Source: Tetradesmus obliquus
Lineage: Eukaryota; Chlorophyta; Chlorophyceae; Sphaeropleales; Scenedesmaceae
Reading direction: 5' to 3'
Assembly: GCA_030272155.1 (NCBI GenBank)
Contig: CP126199.1
Coordinates: 4,948,501 to 5,012,500 of the forward strand
DNA length: 64,000 nucleotides
In this document: positions 35,484-49,281 of the stretch, in pieces
How the letters are laid out: each line of letters opens with the position of its first letter
Position numbering within the stretch: position 1 is the stretch's first letter
The notes under the pieces: generated by a model
The model's input: only the letters and a program-made list of their open reading frames with translations
Told to the model about the DNA's origin: nothing
The model's database searches: none
Position numbers and translations under genes: made by a program

Positions 35484-37081
35484 CTGCATTGTGATTTGGG
35501 GAGCATCAGCAGCAGCAGGAATATCAGTGATTGCGACAGCGATGGTGTTGATGGAGATGCTTAGCAAACCGCAGCTTGCATTGTGTGTGCGTGTAGGCAC
35601 TCTATCAGATGCTTGTGCAGGCAGCAGAGGGTGAGATATGCACAATAACAATGGTCACAGCTGCAGCGAGCAGGCTTGCACAGCTGCCAACACCCGCAGC
35701 TGCAAGATTAACACAATGCACATGACAACAGCACATTACATTCACAGCTACTACTCACAATGATCACAGGCACCGAGTCATTTTTCGGCGTCTCTCCAGG
35801 AGCTTGCACAGTCACCAAATTGGTCCAAGTGCCCACAATGCTGCCCACAGCTGTGTAGCGGATCTCCCGCCTGCTTGACAGCGATGCAAAGGTGCAGCGC
35901 AGCGTCTGCTGCGCAGCAGCCGACGCTGGTGGTGCACCAACAGGGCTGCTGCCGCCGCCGCCGCCGCGGATTGCGTCAATAACGTTGCCCAAGGGGTTGT
36001 TGTTGTTGTTGCGGCGGGTGTTGCGGCGGGCTGGCGGCGGTGCGGGCGCGGCGGGCGTGGCTGCACGCCTGGCGGCCGTGGTGATCGCACACTCTCCTGC
36101 AATGCGGGTGTTGGCAGCAGCACACGCGTCATTCGGCATCTCAGCAGCACATGATATAGAGCCGTGCGGGTGCTGCTGTGCATGCAGTGCATGTTGGATC
36201 GAATCCCTGCGAGCTGCAGGTAGATTCTGCAGCAGGCAGGTTGCATAAGACCAAACAATACGTTGGTCTGCAAGATGTGTGCATGCAACGATCTGCGGTA
36301 ACGCACACATCACATGGCACGCCCTGTGTTGACCTCTGGGATGTGAAGCTTATCGTGCAGACAGGCTACGCGTAGCAAGCCCCAGCAGCAGCAGCACGTG
36401 CTGGCCAAATCAGCCACTCACTGCCAAAGGGCGTCAGCAACTGCGCATTGGTCAGCTGTGGAGGGATGCGGTCAGTGACAACCACATTTGTAACTGTACT
36501 GAGCCCCGGGTCCACCACAATGCTGTAGGTGAAGACTGTGCCTGCGCTGCCGCTGGGCGGCGTGACGACCTTGTTGACTGTCACAGTGCCTTGCGGGGTG
36601 ACCTCCTTCAGCACCTGTGATTGAGACAGGATTGAATGGATGCGGTCAGATGCCAGGCGCCAAAAGGGGTGCAGGAAGTGGTTGCGGAATATGTGTGTGT
36701 AGACCTGGTGTCTTGTATCTGGGGCTGCCGGTGGTGCTGTGAGTTGCGCTTTGCTTTCAAGCAGCAGTGAGGCATGCACTGCGTGCACGTGGCTGCCTCG
36801 CACCCAACAACATGCAAATGACTGTACAACAGCTTTCCTCACTGACCGTGGTGTTGGCCCTGCTGCTCTTGTCGCACTTGGGGTCCTGACTGCCGGCAGT
36901 CCCCGAGTTGGCGCAGCTCAGCAGCGCGGTGTTGGTCAGAAGTTCCTGCAGGATGGACTTCCCGGCGAAGTTCTTTCCGTCAGCGAGAACTTCCACCGTG
37001 ATCTTCCTGGTGGCCTGGGAGAGCATCGAGCCAAGGGAGCAGCGCATGGTGCGGCGGTCCGTGCCCGTGAACGAGCACACT

Positions 37082-37152
<71 letters not shown>

Positions 37153-39323
37153 CACATGAGTACGGCCTCAGCAGCGGGAGATGTGATTACACCAACGACA
37201 TTGTGCAGAAGTGAGAAAGATGTGTGTGCTGAAAGACGAGGCAAATGCCTTTCCCAGCTCATCACCAGCTACACCCCACATGACATAGCAGCCTGATGCA
37301 GCCTATGTATTCACAGTCAACTTGCACACAGCAGCCGTCACTCTAGGCCGAAGCCCCAACCACACACAAACAACACACGTGCTTGCAGCTCACCATTGCT
37401 CGCGCTGCTGGGCTCATTCAAGGCTGCTGAGGTTATTCACAAAAGTACACCTGCAACTTCACATATGCGCTTGCAGCTCACCGCTTGAAGCGCTGCTAGG
37501 CTCGATCCAGTAGCTGCTGGTTGGTGCCACCCCAATTGGGAAGCTGTCTGACACGATCACGTTCCATGCTGTGCCTGCATTGCCAGGCTCAAGGCTTCCA
37601 AGGTTGTTCACACTGAAGGTGTAGTTGAACTTCCCACCCTGCTTGTTTAGGGCCTTGCTGACGGTCTTTGTGAGCCGCACATCTGGCACCGACTGGGCAG
37701 GCGCAGCCGCCTGCGAGGGTGAGGCAGTGATGAGCAAAGTGGCAAGAATTTTTGAATATAATTGAAAACGTGCAGGTGTAATATGGCAACGATCAATTTA
37801 AATAAGCAAAGCGAGCAGGGTCATGCAGTTGGTGCACATATATCATAGTGGTTGTACAACCCATATCAAGGCGATCCTGCTCGCGTTGACCAGTTGAGAA
37901 TGATTGCTGCCAAGGCGGCTTCAGGTGCAGCAAGTGCAATTTTTTCAATACACCAAGCAAGTCACTTGCTGCCAGCAAACAGCGGCATCAGTCAAGGCAC
38001 AGCACCAGCAACATCCAAGAGAGGCTCGGCTAAAGTCATGCGCTTGAAAAGCAGCGATGCATCAGCAACACACGCAGCAGGTGATCTTCACAATGGCAAA
38101 AGCACAGCAACTGCACGCACCCAGGACAGCTGCTAGAACGTGATCAACTGCTAAAGCCTAGACAAAATCCACACAACACAGCAGCACTTCTACTTACGCA
38201 GCAGGTGATCTTCACAATGGCAACAGCACAGCAACAGCACACCCAGGAGAGCTGCTAGATCGTGATCATCTGCTAAAGCCTATCAACGTCCACACGACAC
38301 AGCAGCGCTTCCACTCACGCAGCAAGTGATCTTCACAATGGCTGTGTTGCTCGTGTCGGTGAGCACTTTGCCGGCATTCTTGGAATTGAGCACCTGCCCA
38401 GCCCCGCAGCCATTCTTGGCAACCCAAGTGGAGCAGGTCTCCTGGTTTGGCGCTATGACAGTGACGTCAGCAGAGTCTGCGGTGTTGCTGTCTGCCGAGC
38501 GCAGCTCCACATTGTTTGTGAAGGTGCCTGCCTTGCTGCCCTTGGCGGTTAGAGTGAGGGTCTTGGGCCAGGGCGCAGTGAGGTTGCAGCGCAGCAGCTG
38601 CGCAGCCACGGTGCAGCCTGAGGTAAGACAGCAGCAGCAGCAGCAGGAGGAGTGGCGGTGGCGGCGGCAGCAGCGAGCATGATGAGTTGCTGCTCAGGCG
38701 GTGTGCTTTCAAGTAGAGCTGTGCAACAGGGGCAGCTGCAGCTGTTTGTCCTCCCTATCAGCATGCTCCCTGCTGATGAAAATATCTGCGGCAAAGGCGA
38801 CAACTCTGAATTACTTCAGTCGGGTAACAAGCCAACGCTTGTGATCAGTAACTCGCATACAGTTGGTATGTAGTTCAAACAGCCCAGTCCCACCACCAGT
38901 CTCCCCACAACGTCAAGAAAATTGCGTGCTGCGCATTGCCACTAATGAAAGTGGAGCACACACCTGTGGCAGGGCTGACCCTCAGGAAGGTGACCCCTGT
39001 GGCCGCATCCATGGTGTCTGTCAGCACCATGCTTGGCACTTTGCCGCTGAAGTCGTTGGCTGTGAGCGTGAAGGTGAACTCCTTGCCGGCCTCGATTGAC
39101 TGGCTGGGGCCCTTCTTGAGCACACTGATGCCATTGATTGGCGGGGCAGGGTTGTTCTGCGGGAAACAAGTAATCAGCAGCGGCAGCAGCAGCAGCAGGC
39201 AAGCCTTAGTCCTGCAGTGTGAAGGTGAATTCCTTGCCGGCCTTGATTGACTGGCTATGGCCCTTTTTGAGCACGCTGATGCCGCTGATGGGCGGGGCGG
39301 GGTTGTTCTGCGGGAACAAGTGG

Positions 39324-39358
<35 letters not shown>

Positions 39359-42300
39359 TGTACCGGACAAGCCTTAGTCCTGCAGTGTGAAGCTGCGTTC
39401 TTTGCCGGCCTCGATTGACTGGCTGGGGCCCTTCTTGAGCACACTGATGCCGCTGATGGGCGGGGCAGGGTTGTTCTGCGCAAAACAAATAGAGAGCAGC
39501 AGCAGCAGCAGCAGCAGGGGCCAAGCCTTAGCAGGGCAAGTGCTACATACAAGTCCATACAAGACGTGCGCAGCGCTGATTGATGCACCGTCCATCCAGG
39601 CATTGCATGTCTGCTGTGGAGCCCTGCACGCCTCCAGTCATGACGTTTTTTTAACATTATTTCAACGTACCGTGGGCACGACTGTCACTGGAGCAGTGGC
39701 CGTCTGGTTGGCCACGCCCGGCACTGTTGTCAGCACTGTGGCCTTGTTTTGGAAGGTGCCTGTCTTGTTGGCGGTGACCCTGAACTGCAGCAGCTTGTCG
39801 TCCCCTGGGCCGACTGCCTCATTCCAGGTGCATGTCGCCTTCTGGTCGCTGTTTTGCACACAGTCTGCAGGCAGTATGCAAGGCGCAGCGTGAGTGTCAG
39901 TGGTGACCCAGTTGTGCAGCTGTTCCTGGGAAGCTATGTCAGAGCAGCAGTAGGTCGGGGCACAGTCTGCAGGCAGTGTGTGCGAGTGTGCGAGGAACAA
40001 CAGGCAAGTGAGTGGCAATCCAGGCGTGCCGCCGTAGTTTCAGAGCAGCAGCAGGACATGGATGCAGGCTGCATGCAGCAGTAGCAGTACTTTCTTGGAG
40101 CACATCACACAGTACCTCAAAGCTGCAAGCAGAGCATCCAGCCAGCGAGTGTCCGCTGTTACTATATTATTCAGGGCCACACACAGGATCATCTGCCAAG
40201 CCACTCACTTGGCGGCATAGGTGCCACAAACTTGAGGTCTGCTGACTGCAGCTCATCAACAATTATCAGAGGGTTGACCGACTCATCCCCAGCCACACCA
40301 GCTGTAACTGTAAATGGGAAGGTTTGACCAGCCTGCACATCCAAGCCCGGGCCCAGCTTTGTTATTTTCAGCTTCGGGACCGTCACATTGACCGCCGCTG
40401 TGTCATCCAGGGTGATTGGTTGACCGTTGTATGTGGCACTTATGGTGGCTTTGTTGACTATGTTGTTGGCAGCAGCGGGGCCAGCAAGGACTGGCACTGT
40501 GATGTCGACTTTGTCTCCACCAACCCACACAACAGCAGCGCCGAGATCACATGTGAACTCAGGGCTCGTAGCGGGAGTGGTAATGCAAGCTGGGAAGGTT
40601 GGAGTTGGTTGGAGTTGGTTGGAGTGCAGCGCACGGGCAGCAACAGCAAACAGGGCACAAAATGAGGCAGGTTGTCAGCAGCAGATTACCAGGATCACAT
40701 GCACAACAACGGGCAGCACTGTGCAGCGGGCCTGAACAATAAAGTCCACAGGACTATGAAAAAGGGCTGCTGCTGCTGCTGCTGCTGCTTGCTGACAGCT
40801 GTGCAGATCGCAGCACGCCGTAAGCGACAGCTGCACCATTGCAGGATTTTGCTAGCTAGCAGGCTCACATGCTGCCAACCATCACCATCAATATCATAGA
40901 TACACAACTCTCGCTTGCTATCAGATATGCATATTGGGCGGTAGCCAGACACACTCACTTCCTGTCAGGCGACCGCCAGCAGCAGCGGCATTCTGCGCCA
41001 CCCATGTGGCATTGCCATTTGGCAGCAGCCCCGCAGGCAGGTCGTCCACAATCCTTGCTGCTGTGAAGGGCCCGGCAGCATCAAAGGTGGCTGCGATGGT
41101 GAACACAAAAGGCTGGCCCACTGCCACGGGCGTGGTGGGGCCCGACTTGATGATGTTCATCAACTGCAGCAGCAGCAGCAGCAGCAGCAGCAACGCTTAG
41201 TCAAGCTGCAGTGGTGAACACAAAGGGCTGGCCCACTGCCACTGGCGTGGTAGGACTTGACTTGATGATGTTCATCAATTGCCGCAGCGGCGGCAGCAGC
41301 AGCAGCAGCAGCACCAGCAGGAGTTAGGCAAGCCCATGGATGTGGCGTTCAGCAAGCCAGCCGCCAAGCTCATCGTACACGCTAGCCACAAGCCGCGCAG
41401 AAACCTTGATTCATCTGCCAAGCTGCCAATCTTGATCAAGCCTGCGCTTGTTGCCAGTTGATACACAGCAAAGTCAGGCACACGCACCGAGTTGGGCGGA
41501 GCAGGCAGGTCCGCATTCACGCCTGCAGTTGCATTTGCGCGGCGGTTCTGGTCATCCCTCACGCTGGCCCTGTTGATCAGCGTCTGCAGCGCTGTGGTTG
41601 CAACGCTCGGCACGATCATCTTGATCCTGTCGCCCCTGGCCCAGCTGATTCCGGCACCCAGGTCACATGTGTAACTGGCATCGCCGGTGGTGCCTGTCCT
41701 GTTGGTGGTTGTGCAGGCTGCAGGTGCCAAATAAGACAAACAGGGGAGCAGCGGCATGCCACGTGTCAAGGCATTTGCAGAAAAATTGTACAGCAAGTGG
41801 ATGTTGAACACACAGGACACAGCAAAAATGTGGACGCTGCGAAGACAACATGCAGCTTTCAGGCAAGTACACAAGTAGCTTGTAGCAGTTGCTGTGTTGT
41901 GTTGCGCTCACCTCCGCCATGCACGCCGTTTGCTGACGTGGCGGTCCAGCTGGCACTGCCGGCGGGCCACAGCAACGACAAGATTCACTACTTGCAGACT
42001 TTTGAATGAATCGCCTGCTGCTCTCACCTCCGCCAGGCACGCCGTTTGCTGATGTGGCGGTCCAGCTGGCATTGCCGGTGGGCCATAGCACAAAAACGGC
42101 TCACTACCAAGCAGACCTATCTAAGAATTGGCTGCTGCTCTCACCTCCGCCAGGCACGCCGTTTGCTGACGTGGCGGTCCAGCTGGCACTGCCGGCAGGC
42201 CACAGAAACAACAAGGTTCACTACCAAGCAGACCTATTGATGAATTGGCTGCTGCGCTCACCTCCGCCAGGCACGCCGTCCGCTGACGTGGCGGTCCAGC

Positions 42301-45300
42301 TGGCAGTGCCGGCGGGCCACAGCACAAAACAGGTTCACTACTAAGCAGACCTAATTATTACTTGGCTGCTGCGCTCACCTCCGCCAGGCACGCCGTTCGC
42401 TGATGTGGCAGTCCAGCTGGCATTGCCGGCGGGCCACAGCAAAAACATTTGATCACTAGTAAGTATACATTCAGTCAAGTCGTCGTCACTCTCACCTCCG
42501 CCAGGCACGCCGTTTGCTGATGTGGCGGTCCAGCTGGCATTGCCGGTAGGCCAGAGCCCTGGTGGCATCTCATCGATGATTGTCACGCCCTTGGCTGGTG
42601 CCAGCATCACAACGTTGACCTCAAACAGGAAGGGCGTGCCCTGTGTGACCTTTGTAGGGCCTGCCTTGGTGATGCTGAAGGGCGACTGAGGTGCGAGAAA
42701 CGCAAGCAAAAAAACGTGGCAGCAGCAGCAGCAGCAGGCACGGTGTTGGTGTAATGGTGGGAAGCTTATAGCGAGATCAAGCAACACAGGTGACATTGAT
42801 CAAGCATGGCAACCCAAGGAGATGCTTGGTCAATATGGTGTTCTAAAAATTGGCGAGGGTGATCAAGATACATCAGCTGTTGCTGGTCTCAGCTGCATGC
42901 GTTGCACCTACCGAAGGGTCCACATTGATGGTCACAGGGAAGGTATCACTGCTGGTGCGGTTCTGGTCGTCAGTCACTGTGGCAGTGTTGACTGTGTTGG
43001 CTGCTGCAGACAGCCCGGCCACCACCGGCACACTGATCTCCACTGTATCACCAGCATTCCAGACGGTGCTGGTGCCCAGATCACACGTGATTGTGTTGGG
43101 GCTGGCAGCGCTGTTATTCACGCAAGCTGCAAAACACGGAACAGAGATACAGAAGTACGGCAACACAGGTGAGTTTGCAGGTGTAGTGGCTGTGCATTGC
43201 AGCAAGCAGGCAAAGTGCGTGCCGTCAGCGAAAGGGCAAAGACCGTAAGCAGCAGTTACGCATGGCAAGCTGCGAAGCAAGAGACAACTCACGTGTGCTG
43301 GTGCTGCTCTTGCTTGAGATCCAGGTTGCGGGTGTGGCAGATGCATTGACTGTCGCAGGCAGCACGTCTGTCACTTTAACTCCCTTGGTTTGACCAAGGA
43401 ACCCTACAACGATGCTGTATGTGAAGGCCTGGCCGGCCAGCACAGGCTGCGTGGGACCTGTCTTGGTGATGGTGAAGGGCGACTGTAGCAGCAGGGGAGG
43501 CACCGCAATGCAAAAGCCACAAACAAATGAATTAGCCAGCAGAAGGGAAACAAAGAAGCTGGAGCAGCGCAAGAGTAGGTGGCAGCAATATATGTTGCAG
43601 AGCAGTGGTAGCAGCAAGCCAGGCCTCAGGCTTTGTAAGCTGCATCAAGCTTGCTTGAGGTGTGAGTACCCAAGCATGGCATGTTATTGGCGCTGTGTCT
43701 TTTAATTTGAAAAAAACCATGTTCAAACAGCAGGCTGGCAGGCTGTGCTCACCCCAACAGGCTGTGCGGGGTTGATGATCACAGTGTGATTGTCCTCTGC
43801 CAAGCGGTCCTTGTCATCTGTTACTTTGGCTGTGTTACTAACAGTTCCCGTAACAGATGCGCCGGCAACCACTGGCAGGGTGATCTCAACCCTGTCTGCT
43901 GTGGCCCAGGTGTTATTCTTGCCGAGGTCACATGTCACACGTGTGCGCAGGGTGGTGTCATTGCCACTCGGCACCACCTGGGTTGTTGTGCAGACTGCAG
44001 CACCAGCAGCAACCAACAGCAGCAGCAGAGACAGGCAGAACAGTCAGAGATGCTTTAGACATACAAGTTGGACTTGCCATCGACACGACAGAAGCCGATG
44101 TAAGCGCCACAGCACAACAAGAGCAAGCTCGATGAAAGCACAATTGGATAAGATCAAGACACGGTAACGCTTTATTGCACACTTGAATATGCAGCGTTCC
44201 CTATTAGCTGGGTCTCACCGCCGCTGGGGTTAGCCCCATTGACAGTCATTGCCTTCCAGCTGCCTGCCTTGCTCTGCTGCGCTGTCACTTGAGGTGGAAG
44301 GTCATCAACCACTACCACGCCGGTGGATGCGCCAAAGAATGTAACAATCACATTGTAGTCAAACGCCTCTCCTGCCTTTACTGTGGATGGCCCGGTCTTG
44401 CTGACAGTGAACGGCGGCTGTGGCAGGCAGGGTGATCGATGGATTTGCACGCAGCGACAGCAGCAGCAGCAGCAGCAGACGGGGGTCAGGGCTGCTGTTG
44501 TCCAGCATGCATAGTCACAGCAGTGTCACTAGAAGCACGCACTGCATGCATCTGGTGTTCATGGTGCACGACAATCGAGCTGCTGTGCGAGCTGGCGACA
44601 ACATTGCAACTGCGTGTTTCCTTCTGCAACATCCACCCAGCCACTGCATCACCTCGACTCCACATGCTTGAGGAACAATTCAAACCGTTCAAACACACTC
44701 ACCCCACTTGGATCAGGCTTTGTCACGTTGACAGGCGCCTGTGGTGCGACTGTCCTGTTGCCGTCTGTCACAATCGCCTGGTTCACCACCGTGCCTTGGG
44801 CGCTGGCGCTGGCAACCACAGGTACCGTGATCTCCACCTTATCTGACTTGCCCCATTCAGCATTCAGGCTGCAAGTGACGCTGTTGCCGCTGGTGATGCA
44901 CGCTGCAATCCAAGAAAACATGTCACAGGATACAACATATCACAGAGCAGCAACCATTAGCAAAGTAGTGGCCAGCAGCGCCAGCATTGAGACAGAGGCG
45001 TTCATGTGCATTGGACCTGTGACAGGAGCTGTCATGTTCATCGGATCATGTGCATCGGATCTGCGCAGTATTGGTGGCAACACAGCGTGCATGGACATCA
45101 TCCTCCTGCAGCCGATCAGCAACATGCTAGTTGCAGCTCAACCATGGCAGGCATTAGAACATATTCAGAGAGAGGGAGGTACGTGGCAGCCATACATACA
45201 TGTTGCCAAGCACGCACCTGATGCCAGGGTAGATCCATTTGCATAGGTGGCCCTCCAGATGGCAGGTGCACTGGTGGCTTGCAGGCCGGCTGGCAGCGTG

Positions 45301-46282
45301 TCTGTGATGGTGATCGGGCCGGCGGGCTTGCAGGAGAAGAGCACCGAGATTTTGAATTCAAACCCGGAGCCCGCCTGCACTGTAGTGGGGCCACTCTTCA
45401 CAGCGTTGAAGCAATCCTGCAGGGAAAGAAAGTGCAGCCACAGGCAATTATGAGCAGAAGCAAGGCAGCAGCAGCGCAGTAGGTGTTCAAGTTCAACACA
45501 TATTGTCTGTCTCACCATGTGCAACATTACTGCAGTTGTTGAGGGGCTGTTTGTTCCCTAGGATGCTCTGAAGCAGGCTCACACAGTAACATATGCTTAA
45601 TCAACATGTGTGCAGCAACATGGCATGCAGCACACCCAGAACCTCACGCTGCGCTGATTGCTGCTTTAGTTTCTCTCACCGTTGGAGGGAGGCACTCCGT
45701 GCAAATCTGGGTGGTCTTGCTGTCTCCTGCTGTGTTGTTCTTCAAGTCCACCACACTTGCCACATTTGTCAGGTTGCCAGTAGCGTTCAGCGCCGCAACG
45801 ATAGGCACTGTCACGCGCACAGAGTCGCCTTTGGCCCATGTTACGTTGGCACCCAGGTTGCAGACAAACTCGGGCTTTGCAGATGCTGTTGTCACGCAGC
45901 CTGCAATGCAAGCGGCACATGCACACAGCGCAAGATTGTCAGCTACCTGTTTGCAGCTTCCAGCATGTAGGCTAAGGGCATGTGGCAAAATTCGACCCCG
46001 CAGCTCCCATGACAGGTGAAAACGCATACATCTCCACCACCAGCAGCAGCAGCAGCACCAGCGGCAGCAGCTCACTTCCGCTCTTTGGGTTGCCTGACAC
46101 GCTGCTGGTTGCGGTCCATGTGGCTGCTGCACTGCCAGGCACCAAGCCTGCTGGCAGGTCATCGGTGATGGTGACGCCTGTGGTGGCGTGGACAAACACG
46201 ACATCGATTGTGTCGTTGAATGTGTCGCCTGGCTTCACCAGAGGAGGGCCGGTCTTGTCGGCAGTGAAGGCAGGGCCCGTCT

Positions 46283-46364
<82 letters not shown>

Positions 46365-49245
46365 TGCAAACGCAACAGCAGCAGTCACATTAGGCCGAAC
46401 CGGGTCATCCGCAGATAAGCTGCGCAGGTTGCAGCTCGCCATGTGTGCAGCGATATATCCAGCGTATAAGAGCGCAGTAGTGCATTCCAAGCGTGCATTT
46501 TGGCAGTTGCTGCTAGCGCACAGCCGGGAGACTTACGTAGCAGCACAGCTGGTCTGTGGGTGGCGATGACATGACCATACTTTCATCAAAGCTGCTGTTA
46601 GCTGGACAGCCCCACTGCTCTGGGGCGGGGGAAGACACATTCCTGTCTGAGCAAGTGGGCTGCACAGCAGCAGCAGCAGCAGCAGCAGCAGCGGCGGCAG
46701 GCTCAGTGCAAGCAGATCAGCATAAGCCAAGATGACAGCTGGCTACCTTGCATCAGCATGCAGCAGCTTGCTGTGCAGACACACATATGCGGCAGGACAC
46801 GCACGGATGTCATGCATTTGTGCGGAGCACTTCGACTGCGGATGAATGCACTGCTCTGCCAAAAACACTCACCAAGCAGCAGACGCTGTCGCTTGCAGGG
46901 CCCATCATAGCAGCAGAGCTGTTGAAGACCATGGTAGCCCTTGAGCAGTTGTACTGCTGTGCACCAGGCGCTGCCGGCACTGCATCTCCACACGTGCTGT
47001 CCACAAGCACAAAGTTTGCTTCACATGTAACAGCATCGCCACTCTGCAGCAGCACACTTGGATCTGTGCCAATCAGCGTAGAAGTGTTGCCCGTGACTTT
47101 GCTACACGCCCAGCCATTGAACCGCACGCCTGGCGGCGCCACCTGTGTCAAGCTGTAGTTTCCTGCAGGCATGCTTCCATCAACGCCGCATAAGCCAGCT
47201 TTTGGAGACACGATCGTGACATTTGACACATTGCCGCTGCCCAAAATAGGAGAGGGTGCCTTGACGCACTCGATCAGGCTGCCGTTGGCAGTAAGGGTGG
47301 CGGTGAGGTTGGCAGATGGGCCAGAATAGTTTGGCGGGAAGTTGCTGACGAGTGCAAGCTTCGGAAGTGGAGCAGGGCTGGGCGATGGAGAGCTCGGCAG
47401 CACGTATTCAGCCACACACGTGACCGCGTCCAAGGATTTTAAAGCAAAGCCCGTGTTGTTTGAACTCATCGAGATTGGCTCCGGCGTATCCCCGTTGATG
47501 TCGTAGCACTGCCAGCCCGCAAACTGCGTGCCGGGCGGGGCGACTTGGGTGAGCGTGTAATTTTCAGCCGGCATGCTGCCATCGACGCCGCAGAAGCCCT
47601 CCATAGGATCCTCGATGGACACTTGGCCCTGTCCCAGGCGGACCGAAGGTGCCTCGATGCACGTGATCGTGGCGTTGCTGGTGCTGGTGGCTGTGAGGTT
47701 TGCGGTGGTGCCGTTGTATCCAGTAGGGAATTTGCTGATAAGGGCCAGCTTAGGCTGCGCCGCTGGGGGGGCGGGCGCTGGACTTGGCACGGAACTGCAG
47801 GGGAAAAAACAGGAAAAACAGAACACCCAGCACACAGGGTGAGCTTGCGCCATATGAGTGTGGTATGTTTGCGCGCATGCCACCACAGGTGATGTCTCTG
47901 CAACAGGTAGGTGTGTATTTGCTGATGTGGCAAGACACCCAGGCCTAATCCATGTTGCTGCAGTCCTGACACACTGAACCTATGACAGCGTGCAAGCAGC
48001 CAAGCATCAGCAGCAGATTGATGCAACTTACGGAGATGGGCTTGGGCTTGGGGTGGGAATCAGGGTGTAGACAGCAACACATGTGATATTTGCGGCCCCC
48101 TGCAGGATGACATTGTTTGCAGGAGCTAGGGGAGCTGCATTGCCTGAGGCGATATTGAAGCAGCGCCACGTGGTGAATGTGGTGCCAGCTGGCGCTGACT
48201 GATTCAGCGCGTAGTTCCCCTGGTCAACGTATCCGTCACTTCCGCATTGACCGAGGCCGGGCTGAAGGACAGTTGTGCCGTTTTGGTCCAGGCGAGGTGA
48301 GGGGGCCTTGATGCAGCTGTCAGATATGCTCTTGGCGGTGAGGTTGGCAGCTGCATGCACATCAGCAGCGGCAGCAGCATGTGAGATAGGCATGATGCAC
48401 TGCTTGAGGTCCTGCTGCTGGTGCTGGTGCTGCTGCTACATGTGACGCAGCAAGCAACTTCAGGTCTCAAAGTTTAGCCTTTGCGGCACTGCTGCAGACA
48501 GCTTGTTGGACACCTTGTACTGCACTGCTGCTGCACGATGCACAAACTGCAAACGTACAAAGCTACGCGTTGTGAGCTACAGCTGCGGGCAGCACATCAG
48601 GCACAGCATACTCACTCGGGCCGCTGTAGCCTGCAGGAAACTCGGAAATCAGCGCCAGCTTGGGCCTCATGGTGAAGACTGCCACGCATGTGATCACATC
48701 GCCTTCCTGCAAGGTCACCGAGTCAACATCCACATCCGGTTGACCGGGAGTTGTCCCTGACACGTCATAACAGTCCCAGCGGTCAAATTCAGTGCCTTGT
48801 GGAGGCCGCTGATCCAGGTTGTAGGTTCCAGGGGGCATGGTGCCATTGGTGTTGCACAGACCCTCACCGGGGGCTGTGAGAGTTGTGCCGTTCTTGTTGA
48901 GCTGGGGGGATAGGAGCTTTATGCAGGTGGTTTGGCCGCCGGGGGTGATGGTAGCAGTCAGGTTGGCCCCTGCGTGTGCAAGAGCATTCGGAGGATGAAG
49001 ATAAGAGTTTGGCGCAGGTACTGCTGTTGCTGCTGCTGTGGAAGCACTCGAGCATCCGTTGCAGGCAACAGGCCTGTTGATCCACAACGCAATATGTAGC
49101 AAGGCAACTGGGTGTGGCTGTCGCTGACTCGTCCCACTACAGCCAAGATTGCGCAGCTGCTGCAGCTGCTGTGAGCATCAAACAATCACCCTGGCATGGC
49201 GGTACCATGTGTGTTCACCCCTCCGCTATGTGTAGCAATCACAGC

Positions 49246-49281
<36 letters not shown>

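Larger units (their letters stand above)
35759..46280 (-). other. Gene A DUF11-like array (exons 10-28)
   Basis: Ten units in exon pairs with intron phase 1 inside and phase 0 between units. Exon 21 is a fused exon that starts the seventh unit. The row of first-half motifs is [100 protein letters not shown]. The last three are the most divergent, in the same order as in gene B, so the order of units is older than the A/B duplication. Exon 28 carries a Pro/Ala/Arg/Asn/Gly-rich insert. Confidence 0.75.

Noticed and set aside
41907-42561. CRISPR-like array (regular repeats and spacers)
   Set aside because: The six units encode the end of a eukaryotic exon plus donor; the 'spacers' are also repeated, and the DNA is nuclear with introns.
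46188-46418. Poly-Gln protein on the plus strand
   Set aside because: It is the (CAG)26 tract in gene A intron 9 read in the antisense direction.
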